50,792 bases of DNA from Martelella radicis. Lineage in GTDB: Bacteria; Pseudomonadota; Alphaproteobacteria; Rhizobiales; Rhizobiaceae. The DNA lies in assembly GCF_014196625.1 (NCBI RefSeq), contig NZ_JACIDZ010000023.1:1-50792 (forward strand), written 5' to 3'. Each line of letters starts with the position of its first letter. Position 1 is the first letter of the stretch. Positions 16,556 to 25,042 of the stretch are shown one piece after another. The notes under the pieces were generated by a model. It worked only from the letters and a program-made list of their open reading frames with translations. It was not told where the DNA came from and did no database searches. The position numbers and the translations under genes are program-made.

Positions 16556-17488
16556 ATGAAGACACTGACAACCCTTTTCACAAGCCTGATCGTCACCGCT
16601 GCATTCTGCGCGCCCGCCCATGCCGAGGACGAAAAGCTTGCCGTGGTCGCCAGCTTCTCGATCATCGGCGACTTTGCCGAACAGGTCGGCGGCGACCGCA
16701 TCACGCTTCGAACGCTGGTCGGACCGGACAGCGACGCTCATGTCTATGAGCCGCGCCCGGCCGATGCCATGGCGCTGGCACGGGCCGACATCATCCTCGT
16801 CAACGGCCTGCAGCTCGAAGGCTTCATGGACCGCCTGATCGAGGCCAGCCAGACGGACGCGCCGATCACCACCGTAACCGATGACGCCGATATCCTGAAC
16901 GATCCCAATGGCGGCCATTATCACTACATCGACGGCAAGGCGATTTTCCACGCCGCACCGAACGACCCGCATGCCTGGCAGTCGGTCGCCAATGCAAAGG
17001 TATATGTCGAAAATATAGAACAGGCCTTCTGCGCCGCAGATGCAGAAGGCTGCCCGACTTATCAGGCCAATGCCGAGGCCTATCTCGACGATCTGACGGC
17101 GCTCGATGCGGAAGTCCGGGCAACGGTCGATGCTATCCCCGAGGACCGCCGCGTCGCCGTCGTCGCCCATAATGCGTTCCGCTATTTCGAGCGCGATTAC
17201 GGGATTACCTTCCTTTCGCCGCAGGGCGTTTCGACCGAGTCCGAAGCATCCGCCGCGGATGTCGCCTCGCTGATCCGTGAAATCCGGGAAAAGCGCGCGG
17301 CGGCCGTCTTTGCCGAAAACATTTCCGACGCCCGCCTCGTCGAACAGATCGCGTCCGAAGCCGGACTGGAACTTGGGGGAACGCTCTATTCGGACGCATT
17401 GTCTTCAGCCGATGGCCCCGCACCGAGTTATATCGACATGATGCACTACAACGTCGAAACGCTCGCCACCGCCATCAACAACGGCTGA
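16556..17488 (+). CDS. aztC: Periplasmic zinc-binding protein AztC
   Basis: A 310-aa cluster A-I binding protein with a Sec signal (cleaved near APAHA-ED). Zinc ligands are predicted as H62 (DAHVYEPRP), H139 (NDPHAW), H205 (VAHNAF) and D280 (YSDAL), the three-His-one-Asp set known for AztC. It has no long His-rich loop like ZnuA, only a short GGHYHY. It delivers zinc to AztAB and accepts it from AztD, encoded next. Confidence 0.88.
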   Translation: MKTLTTLFTSLIVTAAFCAPAHAEDEKLAVVASFSIIGDFAEQVGGDRITLRTLVGPDSDAHVYEPRPADAMALARADIILVNGLQLEGFMDRLIEASQTDAPITTVTDDADILNDPNGGHYHYIDGKAIFHAAPNDPHAWQSVANAKVYVENIEQAFCAADAEGCPTYQANAEAYLDDLTALDAEVRATVDAIPEDRRVAVVAHNAFRYFERDYGITFLSPQGVSTESEASAADVASLIREIREKRAAAVFAENISDARLVEQIASEAGLELGGTLYSDALSSADGPAPSYIDMMHYNVETLATAINNG

Positions 17489-17557
17489 CAACAATAAACC
17501 GGGCAAGGCCGAACCTTGCCGCTCAACGTTACGTTATACCATCAAGGAGAGACAGAT

Positions 17558-19375
17558 ATGAAACGATGGATCCTGGGCGCTTCCACGCTCGCGATTGCGC
17601 TCGGCGCGCCTGCTGCCTTTGCTGAAGACCATGAGGACAGCGTCACCCTCTACCGCGTTTTCGTCGGCGACCATGCGGATGCGAAAATCACGGCCTTCGA
17701 CCTCAGCGAGCCCGACCATCGCTGGTCCTTCGACACCACCGGCCAGAACAAGCTTTACGCGGTCAACGGTGGCGCGGCCATCGTCGCCGTGCAATCCGAC
17801 GATGATGCGGTTCACTTCATCGACAGCGGGATTTCGCTGCACTCTCATGGCGACCATTCCGATATCGATATCGAGGAGCCGGTCGCACTCGAGGAAAGCC
17901 TCACCGGTCCGCGCCCGTTCCACATCATCGATCATGACGGCAAGGTTGTCATCAATTTCGACAAGGGCGGCTATGCCGAAATCGTCGATGCGGGCGAGCT
18001 TCACCATGGCGAGCTTGAAACCAGCCAGTTGAAGCAGGAACGCGCCCATCACGGCTTTGCCGCTCCCGTCGGCAAGTTCTGGGTCACGAGTGTTGCGACC
18101 GATACGCCGGTCGACGGCACCCGCATCGGCCTGCGCGCCGTGACCGAAGACGGCGAGCCGACCGGCGATGTCGCGACCTGCACCGGCATTCACGGCGAAG
18201 CCTTCTCCGGCGCCTTTCTTGCCGCCGGTTGCCAGGAAGGCGTGCTGACCGTGACCGCTGGAGAAGACGGCCCGGTATTCGAAATGCTGCCCTATCCGGA
18301 AGACCTGCCAAGCGACCAGACGACGGGCACCCTGCTCGGCGCGAAAAGCATGCAGGTCTTCCTCGGCAATTACGGATCCAATGGCCTCGTCGTCGTCGAT
18401 CCCGCCGACGAACCGCATTTCCGCTATATCGAACTGCCCTTCCGTCGCGTCGATTTCGCGCTCGATCCGGCCAATGCCCGTTACGGCTATGTCCTGACCG
18501 AAGATGGCAGCCTGCACCAGATTGATATCCTGGACGCCAGCCTCACGGAAAGCGCCAAGGTCACCGAACCCTATTCGATGGACGGCCACTGGAATGATCC
18601 GCGTCCGCGCATCGCCATGGCCGGCGATGAAATCGTGATGAGCGACCCGAATGCCGGCCTCGTCCGCCGCATCGCCAAGGACGGCCTTTCGGAAGTCGGC
18701 ACGATCAACGTTGGCGGCATGCCCTACAATATCGCCGTTGCCGGCGGCAGCGGCATGGTCCACGAAGGCGAACATGACCACGAAGGCCATGACCACGATC
18801 ACGCTCATGGCGACGAAGCGCATGCCCACGATCATGGCGACCCGCAGATCGCCAAGGGCTATTTCGAGGACAGCCAGATCGCGGATCGCGCCCTTTCCGA
18901 CTGGGAAGGCGACTGGCAGTCGGTCTACCCCTATCTTCAGGATGGCACGCTCGATCCGGTGATGGATCACAAAGCCGAATCCGGCGCGATGACCGCTGCG
19001 GAATACAAGGCCTATTACGACACCGGCTACAAGACCGATGTCGAGCGCATCACCATCGATGGCCACGACGTCACCTTTTATGAGAATGGCGAGGCGGTCG
19101 AAGGCCACTACGAAAGCGACGGCTATGAAATCCTGACCTATGCCAAGGGCAACCGCGGCGTTCGCTTCATCTTCGAAAAGACCGGCGGCGACGAGGGTGC
19201 ACCGCAGTTCATCCAGTTCTCCGACCACCGGATCGCACCGGCCGACGCCGACCACTACCATCTCTACTGGGGTGACGACCGCGCGGCGCTTCTGGAAGAA
19301 GTTACCAACTGGCCGACTTACTACCCGTCATCGCTCGACAGCGACCAGATCGTCCAGGAGATGCTGGCGCATTGA
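17558..19375 (+). CDS. aztD: Zinc chaperone AztD fused to ZinT
   Basis: A 605-aa periplasmic protein with a Sec signal (to about AFAED). Residues about 25-400 form a beta-propeller-like AztD chaperone. A His/Asp-rich linker (about 402-428, with repeated HDHEGHDHDHAHGDE-type residues) follows. From about 434 to the end is a complete ZinT/YodA domain (ALSDWEGDWQSVYPYL, GVRFIFEK, HYHLYWGDD, NWPTYYPSSL). AztD hands zinc to AztC; ZinT scavenges periplasmic zinc and cadmium. I know these as separate proteins, so the single chain may concentrate two donors and a metal sponge beside AztC. AAGGAGA seven bases before ATG 17558 fixes the start. Confidence 0.88.
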   Translation: MKRWILGASTLAIALGAPAAFAEDHEDSVTLYRVFVGDHADAKITAFDLSEPDHRWSFDTTGQNKLYAVNGGAAIVAVQSDDDAVHFIDSGISLHSHGDHSDIDIEEPVALEESLTGPRPFHIIDHDGKVVINFDKGGYAEIVDAGELHHGELETSQLKQERAHHGFAAPVGKFWVTSVATDTPVDGTRIGLRAVTEDGEPTGDVATCTGIHGEAFSGAFLAAGCQEGVLTVTAGEDGPVFEMLPYPEDLPSDQTTGTLLGAKSMQVFLGNYGSNGLVVVDPADEPHFRYIELPFRRVDFALDPANARYGYVLTEDGSLHQIDILDASLTESAKVTEPYSMDGHWNDPRPRIAMAGDEIVMSDPNAGLVRRIAKDGLSEVGTINVGGMPYNIAVAGGSGMVHEGEHDHEGHDHDHAHGDEAHAHDHGDPQIAKGYFEDSQIADRALSDWEGDWQSVYPYLQDGTLDPVMDHKAESGAMTAAEYKAYYDTGYKTDVERITIDGHDVTFYENGEAVEGHYESDGYEILTYAKGNRGVRFIFEKTGGDEGAPQFIQFSDHRIAPADADHYHLYWGDDRAALLEEVTNWPTYYPSSLDSDQIVQEMLAH

Positions 19376-19404
19376 GGCGGCCTGCGCGGCGATCCAAAAA
19401 ACAA

Positions 19405-19430
19405 GCGTCCGCCCCTTCAGGGCCGGACGC
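19405..19430 (+). terminator. Hairpin between aztD and the COG0523 gene
   Basis: GCGTCCG (19405-19411) pairs with CGGACGC (19424-19430), with an inner CCC/GGG helix. It lies 30 bp after the aztD stop. There is no clear U-tract, so it may attenuate transcription instead of ending it. Confidence 0.5.
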
Positions 19431-19481
19431 ACCGGTCTCTCAGGGAGCCCGTCGCCACACTCCGTCTCAGAGAGGAATCGA

Positions 19482-20552
19482 TTGAAGCAGTTCTACGACC
19501 CTGTTGCGGTAACGCTGCTGACCGGCTTTCTCGGTTCCGGCAAGACGACGCTGATCAATAAACTGGTCAGCGATCCGCGCATGGCCGACACGGCCGTGAT
19601 CATCAACGAATTCGGCTCCATCGCCATCGATCACGATCTGGTCCGCACCGGTTCGGAACGCTACCTGCGCACCACGACCGGCTGTCTCTGCTGCTCCGCC
19701 ACCAGCGACATCCGAACCTCGCTTTACGAATTGCACGAGGCCCGGATGAAAGGCGCAATCGGCCCGGTCAGCCGGGTGGTCATCGAAACCACCGGACTTG
19801 CCGATCCCGCTCCGATCATCAACAGCCTGATCCCCGGCGGCGCGCCCGCGACTGCGCAGCGCGACCACGCCGTTGCGCGCCACTTCTATCTGCAAGGCGT
19901 CATCACCGCCTTCGATACTATCGATGGACGCTCGACGCTTGCAAGCTTCATCGAGGGCTGGAAGCAGCTGGCCTTCGCCGACGACGTCATCCTGACGAAA
20001 ACCGATATCGCCGAGGAAAAACGGAACTGGCCGCAAGAACTGGCGGTACTCAATCCGGCCGCGCGCTTTCACGACCGGCATGCGCCGGACTTCGATCTCG
20101 TATCTCTTCTCGGCGAACCGCCCTATTCGGTGTCGCACAAGGCTGAAGACGTCAATGGCTGGCTGGCGATGGAGCGGCTCGCAGCGCATCCCGAGCACGA
20201 CCACGACCCCAATCGCCATGGCGACGAGATCGAGGCGTTTTCCCTGACGAGCGAGGCGCCGCTGGACCCGGATGCGATCGGCATTCTGCTGGGCCTTCTT
20301 GTCAGCCCGCAAAACCGCGGCCTTATCCGCATGAAGGGGCTGGTCGCCCTCAGTGATGATCCGGAACGACCAATGGTGATCCACGCCGTCCAGCACCGGA
20401 TAGACCCGACTGTGCGCCTGCCGGAATGGCCGGGTGAGGAACGCGGCACGCGGATCGTTTTGATCGGCATGGACCTTCCGCAAAAACAAATCCGCGCGCT
20501 GTTCGCCGCACTTGTCGCGCGGTCGAACAAAAAAGGAAGGACTTCCGCTTGA
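19482..20552 (+). CDS. COG0523 (CobW/ZNG-type) G3E GTPase metallochaperone
   Basis: A 356-aa G3E GTPase with P-loop GFLGSGKTT (15-23), the metal motif CLCC (C68, C70, C71), switch ETTGLADP, base-recognition TKTD and a CobW C-terminal domain after a short His-rich stretch (HPEHDHDPNRHGD). Zinc-linked COG0523 proteins load metal into client enzymes under zinc limitation, which fits the azt operon upstream. The best start is TTG 19482 with AGAGGA six bases before; translation further upstream does not look like coding sequence. Confidence 0.85.
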   Translation: MKQFYDPVAVTLLTGFLGSGKTTLINKLVSDPRMADTAVIINEFGSIAIDHDLVRTGSERYLRTTTGCLCCSATSDIRTSLYELHEARMKGAIGPVSRVVIETTGLADPAPIINSLIPGGAPATAQRDHAVARHFYLQGVITAFDTIDGRSTLASFIEGWKQLAFADDVILTKTDIAEEKRNWPQELAVLNPAARFHDRHAPDFDLVSLLGEPPYSVSHKAEDVNGWLAMERLAAHPEHDHDPNRHGDEIEAFSLTSEAPLDPDAIGILLGLLVSPQNRGLIRMKGLVALSDDPERPMVIHAVQHRIDPTVRLPEWPGEERGTRIVLIGMDLPQKQIRALFAALVARSNKKGRTSA

Positions 20553-20836
20553 GCAATGCGTTTGTGAATCCGCTCGCCCCGAAAAAGCCGAGCGTTATCG
20601 AGGCAGCGCGCAGGATCAAAGGCTGGACGCGCGCGCTTCTGAAGATCGACGACGCGACCGTCGTCTCGATCAACGAGCTTGCATGTCACGTTCCCGGCTG
20701 TCCGCCGCGCGAAACGGTGATTCTGGTGATGGCGGGACCGACCGACACCCGTCAGTTTTCCATCCACAAGGCGATGGCGGATGTTACATGCGAGGATGTC
20801 GACGCGGTTGTCGCGGATGGACAGAGCCGCGCATGA
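20549..20836 (+). CDS. Conserved small protein of unknown function linked to COG0523
   Basis: A 95-aa protein with a CHVPGCPPRETVILV segment, a CxxxxxC arrangement that could bind metal, and no signal peptide or membrane helix. It starts at TTG overlapping the GTPase stop (TTGA), with AAGGAAGGA upstream, so the two are translationally coupled. I do not recognise the function; a client or cofactor of the GTPase is a reasonable guess. Confidence 0.7.
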   Translation: MSNAFVNPLAPKKPSVIEAARRIKGWTRALLKIDDATVVSINELACHVPGCPPRETVILVMAGPTDTRQFSIHKAMADVTCEDVDAVVADGQSRA

Positions 20837-20867
20837 AAGCCGCGCGACCGGCCGTCATTTCGCTTGC

Positions 20868-20907
20868 GTCAAATTGACAAGTTGCAATAACTTGCGGCTT
20901 CTATTCT
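20868..20907 (+). promoter_or_regulatory. Possible MerR-type promoter of the copper block
   Basis: TTGACA (20874-20879) and TTCTAT (20899-20904) are separated by 19 bp, longer than normal and typical of MerR-family promoters. The spacer holds CAAGTT-GCAAT-AACTTG (20878-20894). A second palindrome, GTCAAATTGAC (20868-20878), overlaps the -35. Copper genes follow. No regulator gene of this type is in the window. Confidence 0.4.
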
Positions 20908-20967
20908 TGTTTCGTCGAACGTGTTCGCTCAAAGGCGGAACAGCAGAATGATGGGGAGGTTTTGGGT

Positions 20968-21330
20968 TTGCGGGGATTGAAGGCTGCGATGCGGGAGCTG
21001 GCGGCGGCACTGGCCGTGATCGCCGTTTTTGCGCTTGCCTTTATCTATCAGCCCTTCATGCCCGCACTGACCCACCATGATGCGAGCTCGCTTCTGGCGT
21101 CGTCCCAGAGCGTTCTCTGCGGCAGCGGTCCCGGCGATGACGGGGCCATGAGCCACGGCCCCTGCCATGCCTGCCGTCAGGACGCCGCCATCCTGCCGCC
21201 GCCGCCGGACGAGGCCGTCCCGGCCTATACCTGCCTCTTGGCGCATGATCTCGCATTTGAAGACGAGACCCCGTCCCGCGTCGTCTACACAAGCCATTAC
21301 AATCCACGCGCACCCCCGTTAGCTGTCTGA
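20968..21330 (+). CDS. Small membrane-anchored protein, DUF2946-like
   Basis: A protein of about 120 aa with one N-terminal hydrophobic helix (ELAAALAVIAVFALAFI) and a periplasmic part with HGPCHACRQD, a CxxC near the middle. This layout resembles DUF2946 proteins found with copper genes. TTG 20968 is preferred since GGGGAGG lies eight bases upstream. It is followed by the YcnI-PCuAC gene after 62 bp. Confidence 0.6.
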   Translation: MRGLKAAMRELAAALAVIAVFALAFIYQPFMPALTHHDASSLLASSQSVLCGSGPGDDGAMSHGPCHACRQDAAILPPPPDEAVPAYTCLLAHDLAFEDETPSRVVYTSHYNPRAPPLAV

Positions 21331-21392
21331 TTCCGCAAAGCGGACCTGTCAGGGTCCGTAAAATCACGACAATTCCAAACGGAGTATTTTCC

Positions 21393-22436
21393 ATGACCAA
21401 GTTCATGACCCGTCTCGCATGGGCCGGCGCAATCAGCCTTGCCAGCCTTTCCGCCGCCAATGCCCATATGACGCTCGAAACCGGCGAAGCACCGGCCGGC
21501 AGCAGCTACAAGGCCGTTATCCGCGTGCCGCACGGCTGCGATGGCGCGGCGACCACCGAAATCCGCGTTCAGGTGCCGGAAGGCTTTTACAGCGTGAAGC
21601 CGATGCCGCATGCCGGCTGGGAGCTCGAAACCGTCACCGGCGCTTACGCCGAAACCTATATGAACCATGGCACGCCGGTCAGCGAAGGCGTGACCGAGGT
21701 GATCTGGAAGGGCGGCGAACTGCCCGACGCCTATTACGACGAGTTCGTGATGCGCGGCTCGCTGACGGCCGATATCGCGCCCGGCACGGTGCTCTATTTC
21801 CCGGCCGTTCAGCTTTGCGCCGATGGCAGCGCCAACCACTGGACCGGTACGGGCGAGACCGGCGACGGCGAACCCGCGCCCAAGCTGACGGTGACGGCCG
21901 CCGGTCACGGACATGGTGGCCACGACGACCACGCCGCAATGTCTCATGACGTGAGCCACGATATGGACCACGCCATAAGCGAGGACATCAAGCTTGGCGA
22001 TCTCGACATCACCGGCGCCTTCGCCCGTGCCACCCTGCCCGGCGCGCCCGTCGGCGGCGGGTTCCTGTCGGTCACCAATAATGGCGATACCGACGACCGC
22101 CTCATCGCCGCCTCATCCGATGCCGCGGGCGACCTGCAGCTTCACAACATGCGCATGGATGGCGATGTGATGAAGATGTACCAGATGACCGATGGCATTC
22201 CGGTTCCCGCCCATGAGACTGTGGAGCTTTCGCCGGGCGGCCTGCACATCATGTTCATGAAACTGAAAGGTCCGCTTGTCGAAGATACGGTCGTCGATGT
22301 CGAATTGACCTTCGAGAAGGCCGGAAAGGTGACCGTGCCCTTCGCCGTCAAGAGCATCGCCGCGAAGGAGGATGGTCATGCGATGCACGGCATGGATCAT
22401 GGCCACGCCGACCATGGCGACATGAAGGCGAACTGA
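21393..22436 (+). CDS. YcnI (DUF1775) and PCuAC copper chaperone fusion
   Basis: A 347-aa exported protein. The signal peptide ends at ANA, so mature YcnI begins with H25, the copper-binding N-terminal histidine. The DUF1775 domain spans about 25-165. A His-rich linker (about 171-193) follows, then a PCuAC/DUF461 domain with H251, M262, H285 and M287 in the H-x10-M-x22-HxM pattern, and a His/Met-rich tail. These domains bind copper and pass it toward cytochrome oxidase. The start is supported by GGAG upstream. SCO1 and PepSY genes downstream fit copper delivery. Confidence 0.88.
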   Translation: MTKFMTRLAWAGAISLASLSAANAHMTLETGEAPAGSSYKAVIRVPHGCDGAATTEIRVQVPEGFYSVKPMPHAGWELETVTGAYAETYMNHGTPVSEGVTEVIWKGGELPDAYYDEFVMRGSLTADIAPGTVLYFPAVQLCADGSANHWTGTGETGDGEPAPKLTVTAAGHGHGGHDDHAAMSHDVSHDMDHAISEDIKLGDLDITGAFARATLPGAPVGGGFLSVTNNGDTDDRLIAASSDAAGDLQLHNMRMDGDVMKMYQMTDGIPVPAHETVELSPGGLHIMFMKLKGPLVEDTVVDVELTFEKAGKVTVPFAVKSIAAKEDGHAMHGMDHGHADHGDMKAN

Positions 22437-22566
22437 GTTTCGGACACCGCACCGCCCCCGCGCAGCCTGACTGGCGATGCGGGGCGTTCCCACATCGCAC
22501 AAGAGCGTCTGCTGCCGGGCTGGCGACGGCCCTGCAGGCCTGTGTGCGTAAGGAGGAATTCAGGAC

Positions 22567-23175
22567 ATGAAGAACTTCAGAAGGACCCTCTGGGGGGCCG
22601 TTGCCGCCATCTGCGTGGTGATCATCTGGCTGGTCTATCAGATCGGCGAGACCAACGAAGAGATGATGCATATCCCGATGGGACCGGACTTCACGCTGAC
22701 CGCCGATGACGGTTCCGAGATCACTCAGGCCGCCTTCCGCCAGAAGCCGACCGCGCTGTTCTTTGGCTTCACCCATTGCCCCGAAGTCTGCCCGACGACG
22801 CTTTACGAGCTCAATGGCTGGCTGCACGCGGTCGATCCCGATGGCGACAAGATCGACGCCTACTGGGTCACGATCGATCCGGAACAGGACACGCCGGAGA
22901 TGATGCGGCGCTATCTCTCCAACGTCACCGACCGCGTCACCGGCATTGCCGGCGATCCGGACAAGGTCCGCGCCATGGCGGACGGCTTCGGCATCTATTA
23001 CGAAAAGGTGCCGCTCGATCCGAACGACCCCGACGGCGACTACACGATGAACCATTCCGCATCGGTTTTCCTGTTGAACGATGGCGGCGTGCTGCAGAGC
23101 ACCATCGCCTATCAGGAAGATCACGATACGGCGATTGAGAAGCTGAAGAGGCTGATCGACACCGACGATGGCTGA
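22567..23175 (+). CDS. SCO1/SenC copper chaperone
   Basis: A 202-aa protein anchored by one N-terminal helix (residues 8-25) with a periplasmic thioredoxin-like domain. Copper ligands are CPEVC (C71, C75) and the distal H163 in MNHSASV. SCO proteins deliver copper to, or reduce, the CuA site of cytochrome oxidase. AAGGAGG precedes the ATG. It overlaps the next gene by 8 bp. Confidence 0.9.
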   Translation: MKNFRRTLWGAVAAICVVIIWLVYQIGETNEEMMHIPMGPDFTLTADDGSEITQAAFRQKPTALFFGFTHCPEVCPTTLYELNGWLHAVDPDGDKIDAYWVTIDPEQDTPEMMRRYLSNVTDRVTGIAGDPDKVRAMADGFGIYYEKVPLDPNDPDGDYTMNHSASVFLLNDGGVLQSTIAYQEDHDTAIEKLKRLIDTDDG

Positions 23176-23536
23176 GTTGCGCGAAAACCGCGATCTGATC
23201 GGCGGTATCGTTCTGGTGTTCTTCCTGCTGTTCTCGCTGGCGCCGGCCGGCATCATGCCGGTTGCAACGCCGGAAGGCATCAAGGTCGTCATCTGCACGA
23301 ACCACGGCCCGCTGGAGATCACGACAGAGCCGAAGCCCGCAAAACCGGAGCCGGCGCAGGGCAGCCCTTGCGGCTGGGCCATGGCGCATGGCCTGTTCAA
23401 TCTCGCCGATGCCCCGCAAGCCCTGTCGAAGGGAAGCAGCGCCTTCCTGATCGTTCACGATCGACCGACGACCGTGCTCGCACATGCCAAGGCCACAGGC
23501 CTCCCGCCTTCAACAGGGCCACCGCTCGCTTCCTGA
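23168..23536 (+). CDS. Small membrane protein, DUF2946-like
   Basis: A 122-aa protein with a hydrophobic segment (IGGIVLVFFLLFSLAPAGIM), then VICTNHGPLEI and SPCGWAMAHG, a spaced Cys-His pattern like DUF2946 members. It overlaps the SCO1 stop by 8 bp, so it is translationally coupled. A copper-related role is inferred from context only. Confidence 0.65.
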   Translation: MAELRENRDLIGGIVLVFFLLFSLAPAGIMPVATPEGIKVVICTNHGPLEITTEPKPAKPEPAQGSPCGWAMAHGLFNLADAPQALSKGSSAFLIVHDRPTTVLAHAKATGLPPSTGPPLAS

Positions 23537-23578
23537 GTTTCGAAATCCGTTGAAACCTCATCGAAGCGAAAGACAGAC

Positions 23579-24982
23579 ATGACTGACACGATCTCCCGGG
23601 CCGCGGCCCCGTCGGCTTCGGCCGATGCCAGGAAATACTATTTCATCGCCTGGCGATGGCACTTCTACGCCGGGCTTTACGTCATCCCTTTCCTCTGCAT
23701 GCTGGCCATCACCGGCCTGACAATGCTTTGGATATCCTGGGGCGCTGGCCTTGGCGCCGAGCGCATGGCCGTCACGCCGCAGGGCGGGACGATGGCGAAC
23801 AGCGCACTTGAGGCCGCAGCGGAGGTGGCCGTTTCCGGCGGCCATGCCACGCAGTATGTCGAACCGCTTGCCGACAATCGCATTGCCGCCTTTGCCGTCG
23901 AAACAGGCGCCGGCACCACCGGCGTGGCGATCGATCCCTATAGCGGGGCGGTGATGAAGACCTTCCCGTGGCGCGCGGGCTGGTACGATTTTGCAACGGA
24001 TATCCATGGCACGCTTCTTCTGGGCCGGTTCGGCGACCGGATGATCGAGATCGCCGCAAGCCTCGCCATCATCATGATCGCGACCGGGCTTTACCTGCAT
24101 TGGCCGCGCAACGGTTCCGGCTGGCGCGCGGCGCTGGTGCCGCAGCTTTCTCTCAGGAAGCGAGCGCTCTGGAAATCCATCCACGGCGTCACCGGCATGT
24201 GGATCTCGCTTGTCCTGCTCGTCTTCCTGCTGTCAGGCCTGAGCTGGGCCGGCATCTGGGGCGAAAAAATGGTGCAGGCGTGGAACACGTTTCCGGCCGA
24301 AAAATGGGGGGCGCCACTTTCCGACAGCACCCATGCCGACATGAACCACGGCAATACCAAGGAGGTTCCGTGGGGCCTCGAACAGACGCCGCTACCGGAA
24401 TCCGGTTCGCTCGCCGGCGTCGAGGCGATTTCCGGCGAGGTCGATATCGACAGTGTAGCGGCCTTCGCCCGCTCGCTCGGTTTCAACGGCCGATTTCAGG
24501 TCTATATTCCGGCAGACGCCACCGGCGTTTGGACCGTCAGCCACGACAGCATGTCAAATGACGGGCCCAACCCGACCGCCGACCGGACGATCCATATCGA
24601 CCAGTATACCGGCAGGGTTCTGGCCGATGTCGGATTTGCCGACTATTCGCCCTATGCCAAGGCCATGGCCGTCGGCATCGCCTTCCACGAAGGCGACCTC
24701 GGCGTCTGGAACCTCGTGCTGAATACCGTGTTCTGCCTATCCGTCGTGCTGGTGTGGATCTCGGGGGCCATCATGTGGTGGAAGCGTCGCCCGGGCACCG
24801 TCGGCACGCGCCTGTTTGCGCCGCCCAGACCAAAGGACCTGCCATTCTGGAAAGGGGCGGCCCTGCTCGTCGTCGCGCTCGGCATCGTGTTCCCGATGGC
24901 CGGGTTTGCGATCGCGCTCATCCTATTGTTGGATGCGACAGTGCTGCGGTTCCTTCCAGGCATTCGGCGCGCGCTGAGCTGA
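23579..24982 (+). CDS. PepSY-associated transmembrane protein (PiuB-like)
   Basis: A 467-aa protein with the PepSY_TM layout: a helix near 30-55 (WRWHFYAGLYVIPFLCMLAI), a periplasmic PepSY domain, helices near 158-180 and 205-225, a second periplasmic region, and C-terminal helices ending in a hydrophobic pair. The RWHFYAGL block is characteristic. Relatives are linked to metal and siderophore uptake or reduction; here the copper genes point to copper handling. Confidence 0.85.
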   Translation: MTDTISRAAAPSASADARKYYFIAWRWHFYAGLYVIPFLCMLAITGLTMLWISWGAGLGAERMAVTPQGGTMANSALEAAAEVAVSGGHATQYVEPLADNRIAAFAVETGAGTTGVAIDPYSGAVMKTFPWRAGWYDFATDIHGTLLLGRFGDRMIEIAASLAIIMIATGLYLHWPRNGSGWRAALVPQLSLRKRALWKSIHGVTGMWISLVLLVFLLSGLSWAGIWGEKMVQAWNTFPAEKWGAPLSDSTHADMNHGNTKEVPWGLEQTPLPESGSLAGVEAISGEVDIDSVAAFARSLGFNGRFQVYIPADATGVWTVSHDSMSNDGPNPTADRTIHIDQYTGRVLADVGFADYSPYAKAMAVGIAFHEGDLGVWNLVLNTVFCLSVVLVWISGAIMWWKRRPGTVGTRLFAPPRPKDLPFWKGAALLVVALGIVFPMAGFAIALILLLDATVLRFLPGIRRALS

Positions 24983-24988
24983 AAAGCG

Positions 24989-25021
24989 TCGATGCGGCGC
25001 GCCACAAGCACGCCGCATCGA
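24989..25021. terminator. Bidirectional terminator-like hairpin
   Basis: TCGATGCGGCG (24989-24999) and CGCCGCATCGA (25011-25021) make a perfect 11-bp stem with an 11-base loop. It lies between the convergent PepSY and aapP-like genes. Confidence 0.7.
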
Positions 25022-25042
25022 ACTGTCTCGCGACGGGAGCCT

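Noticed and set aside
17516-17557. An earlier start for the AztD-ZinT protein
   Set aside because: It would add a non-signal leader before a perfect signal peptide, and the ribosome binding site AAGGAGA belongs to ATG 17558.
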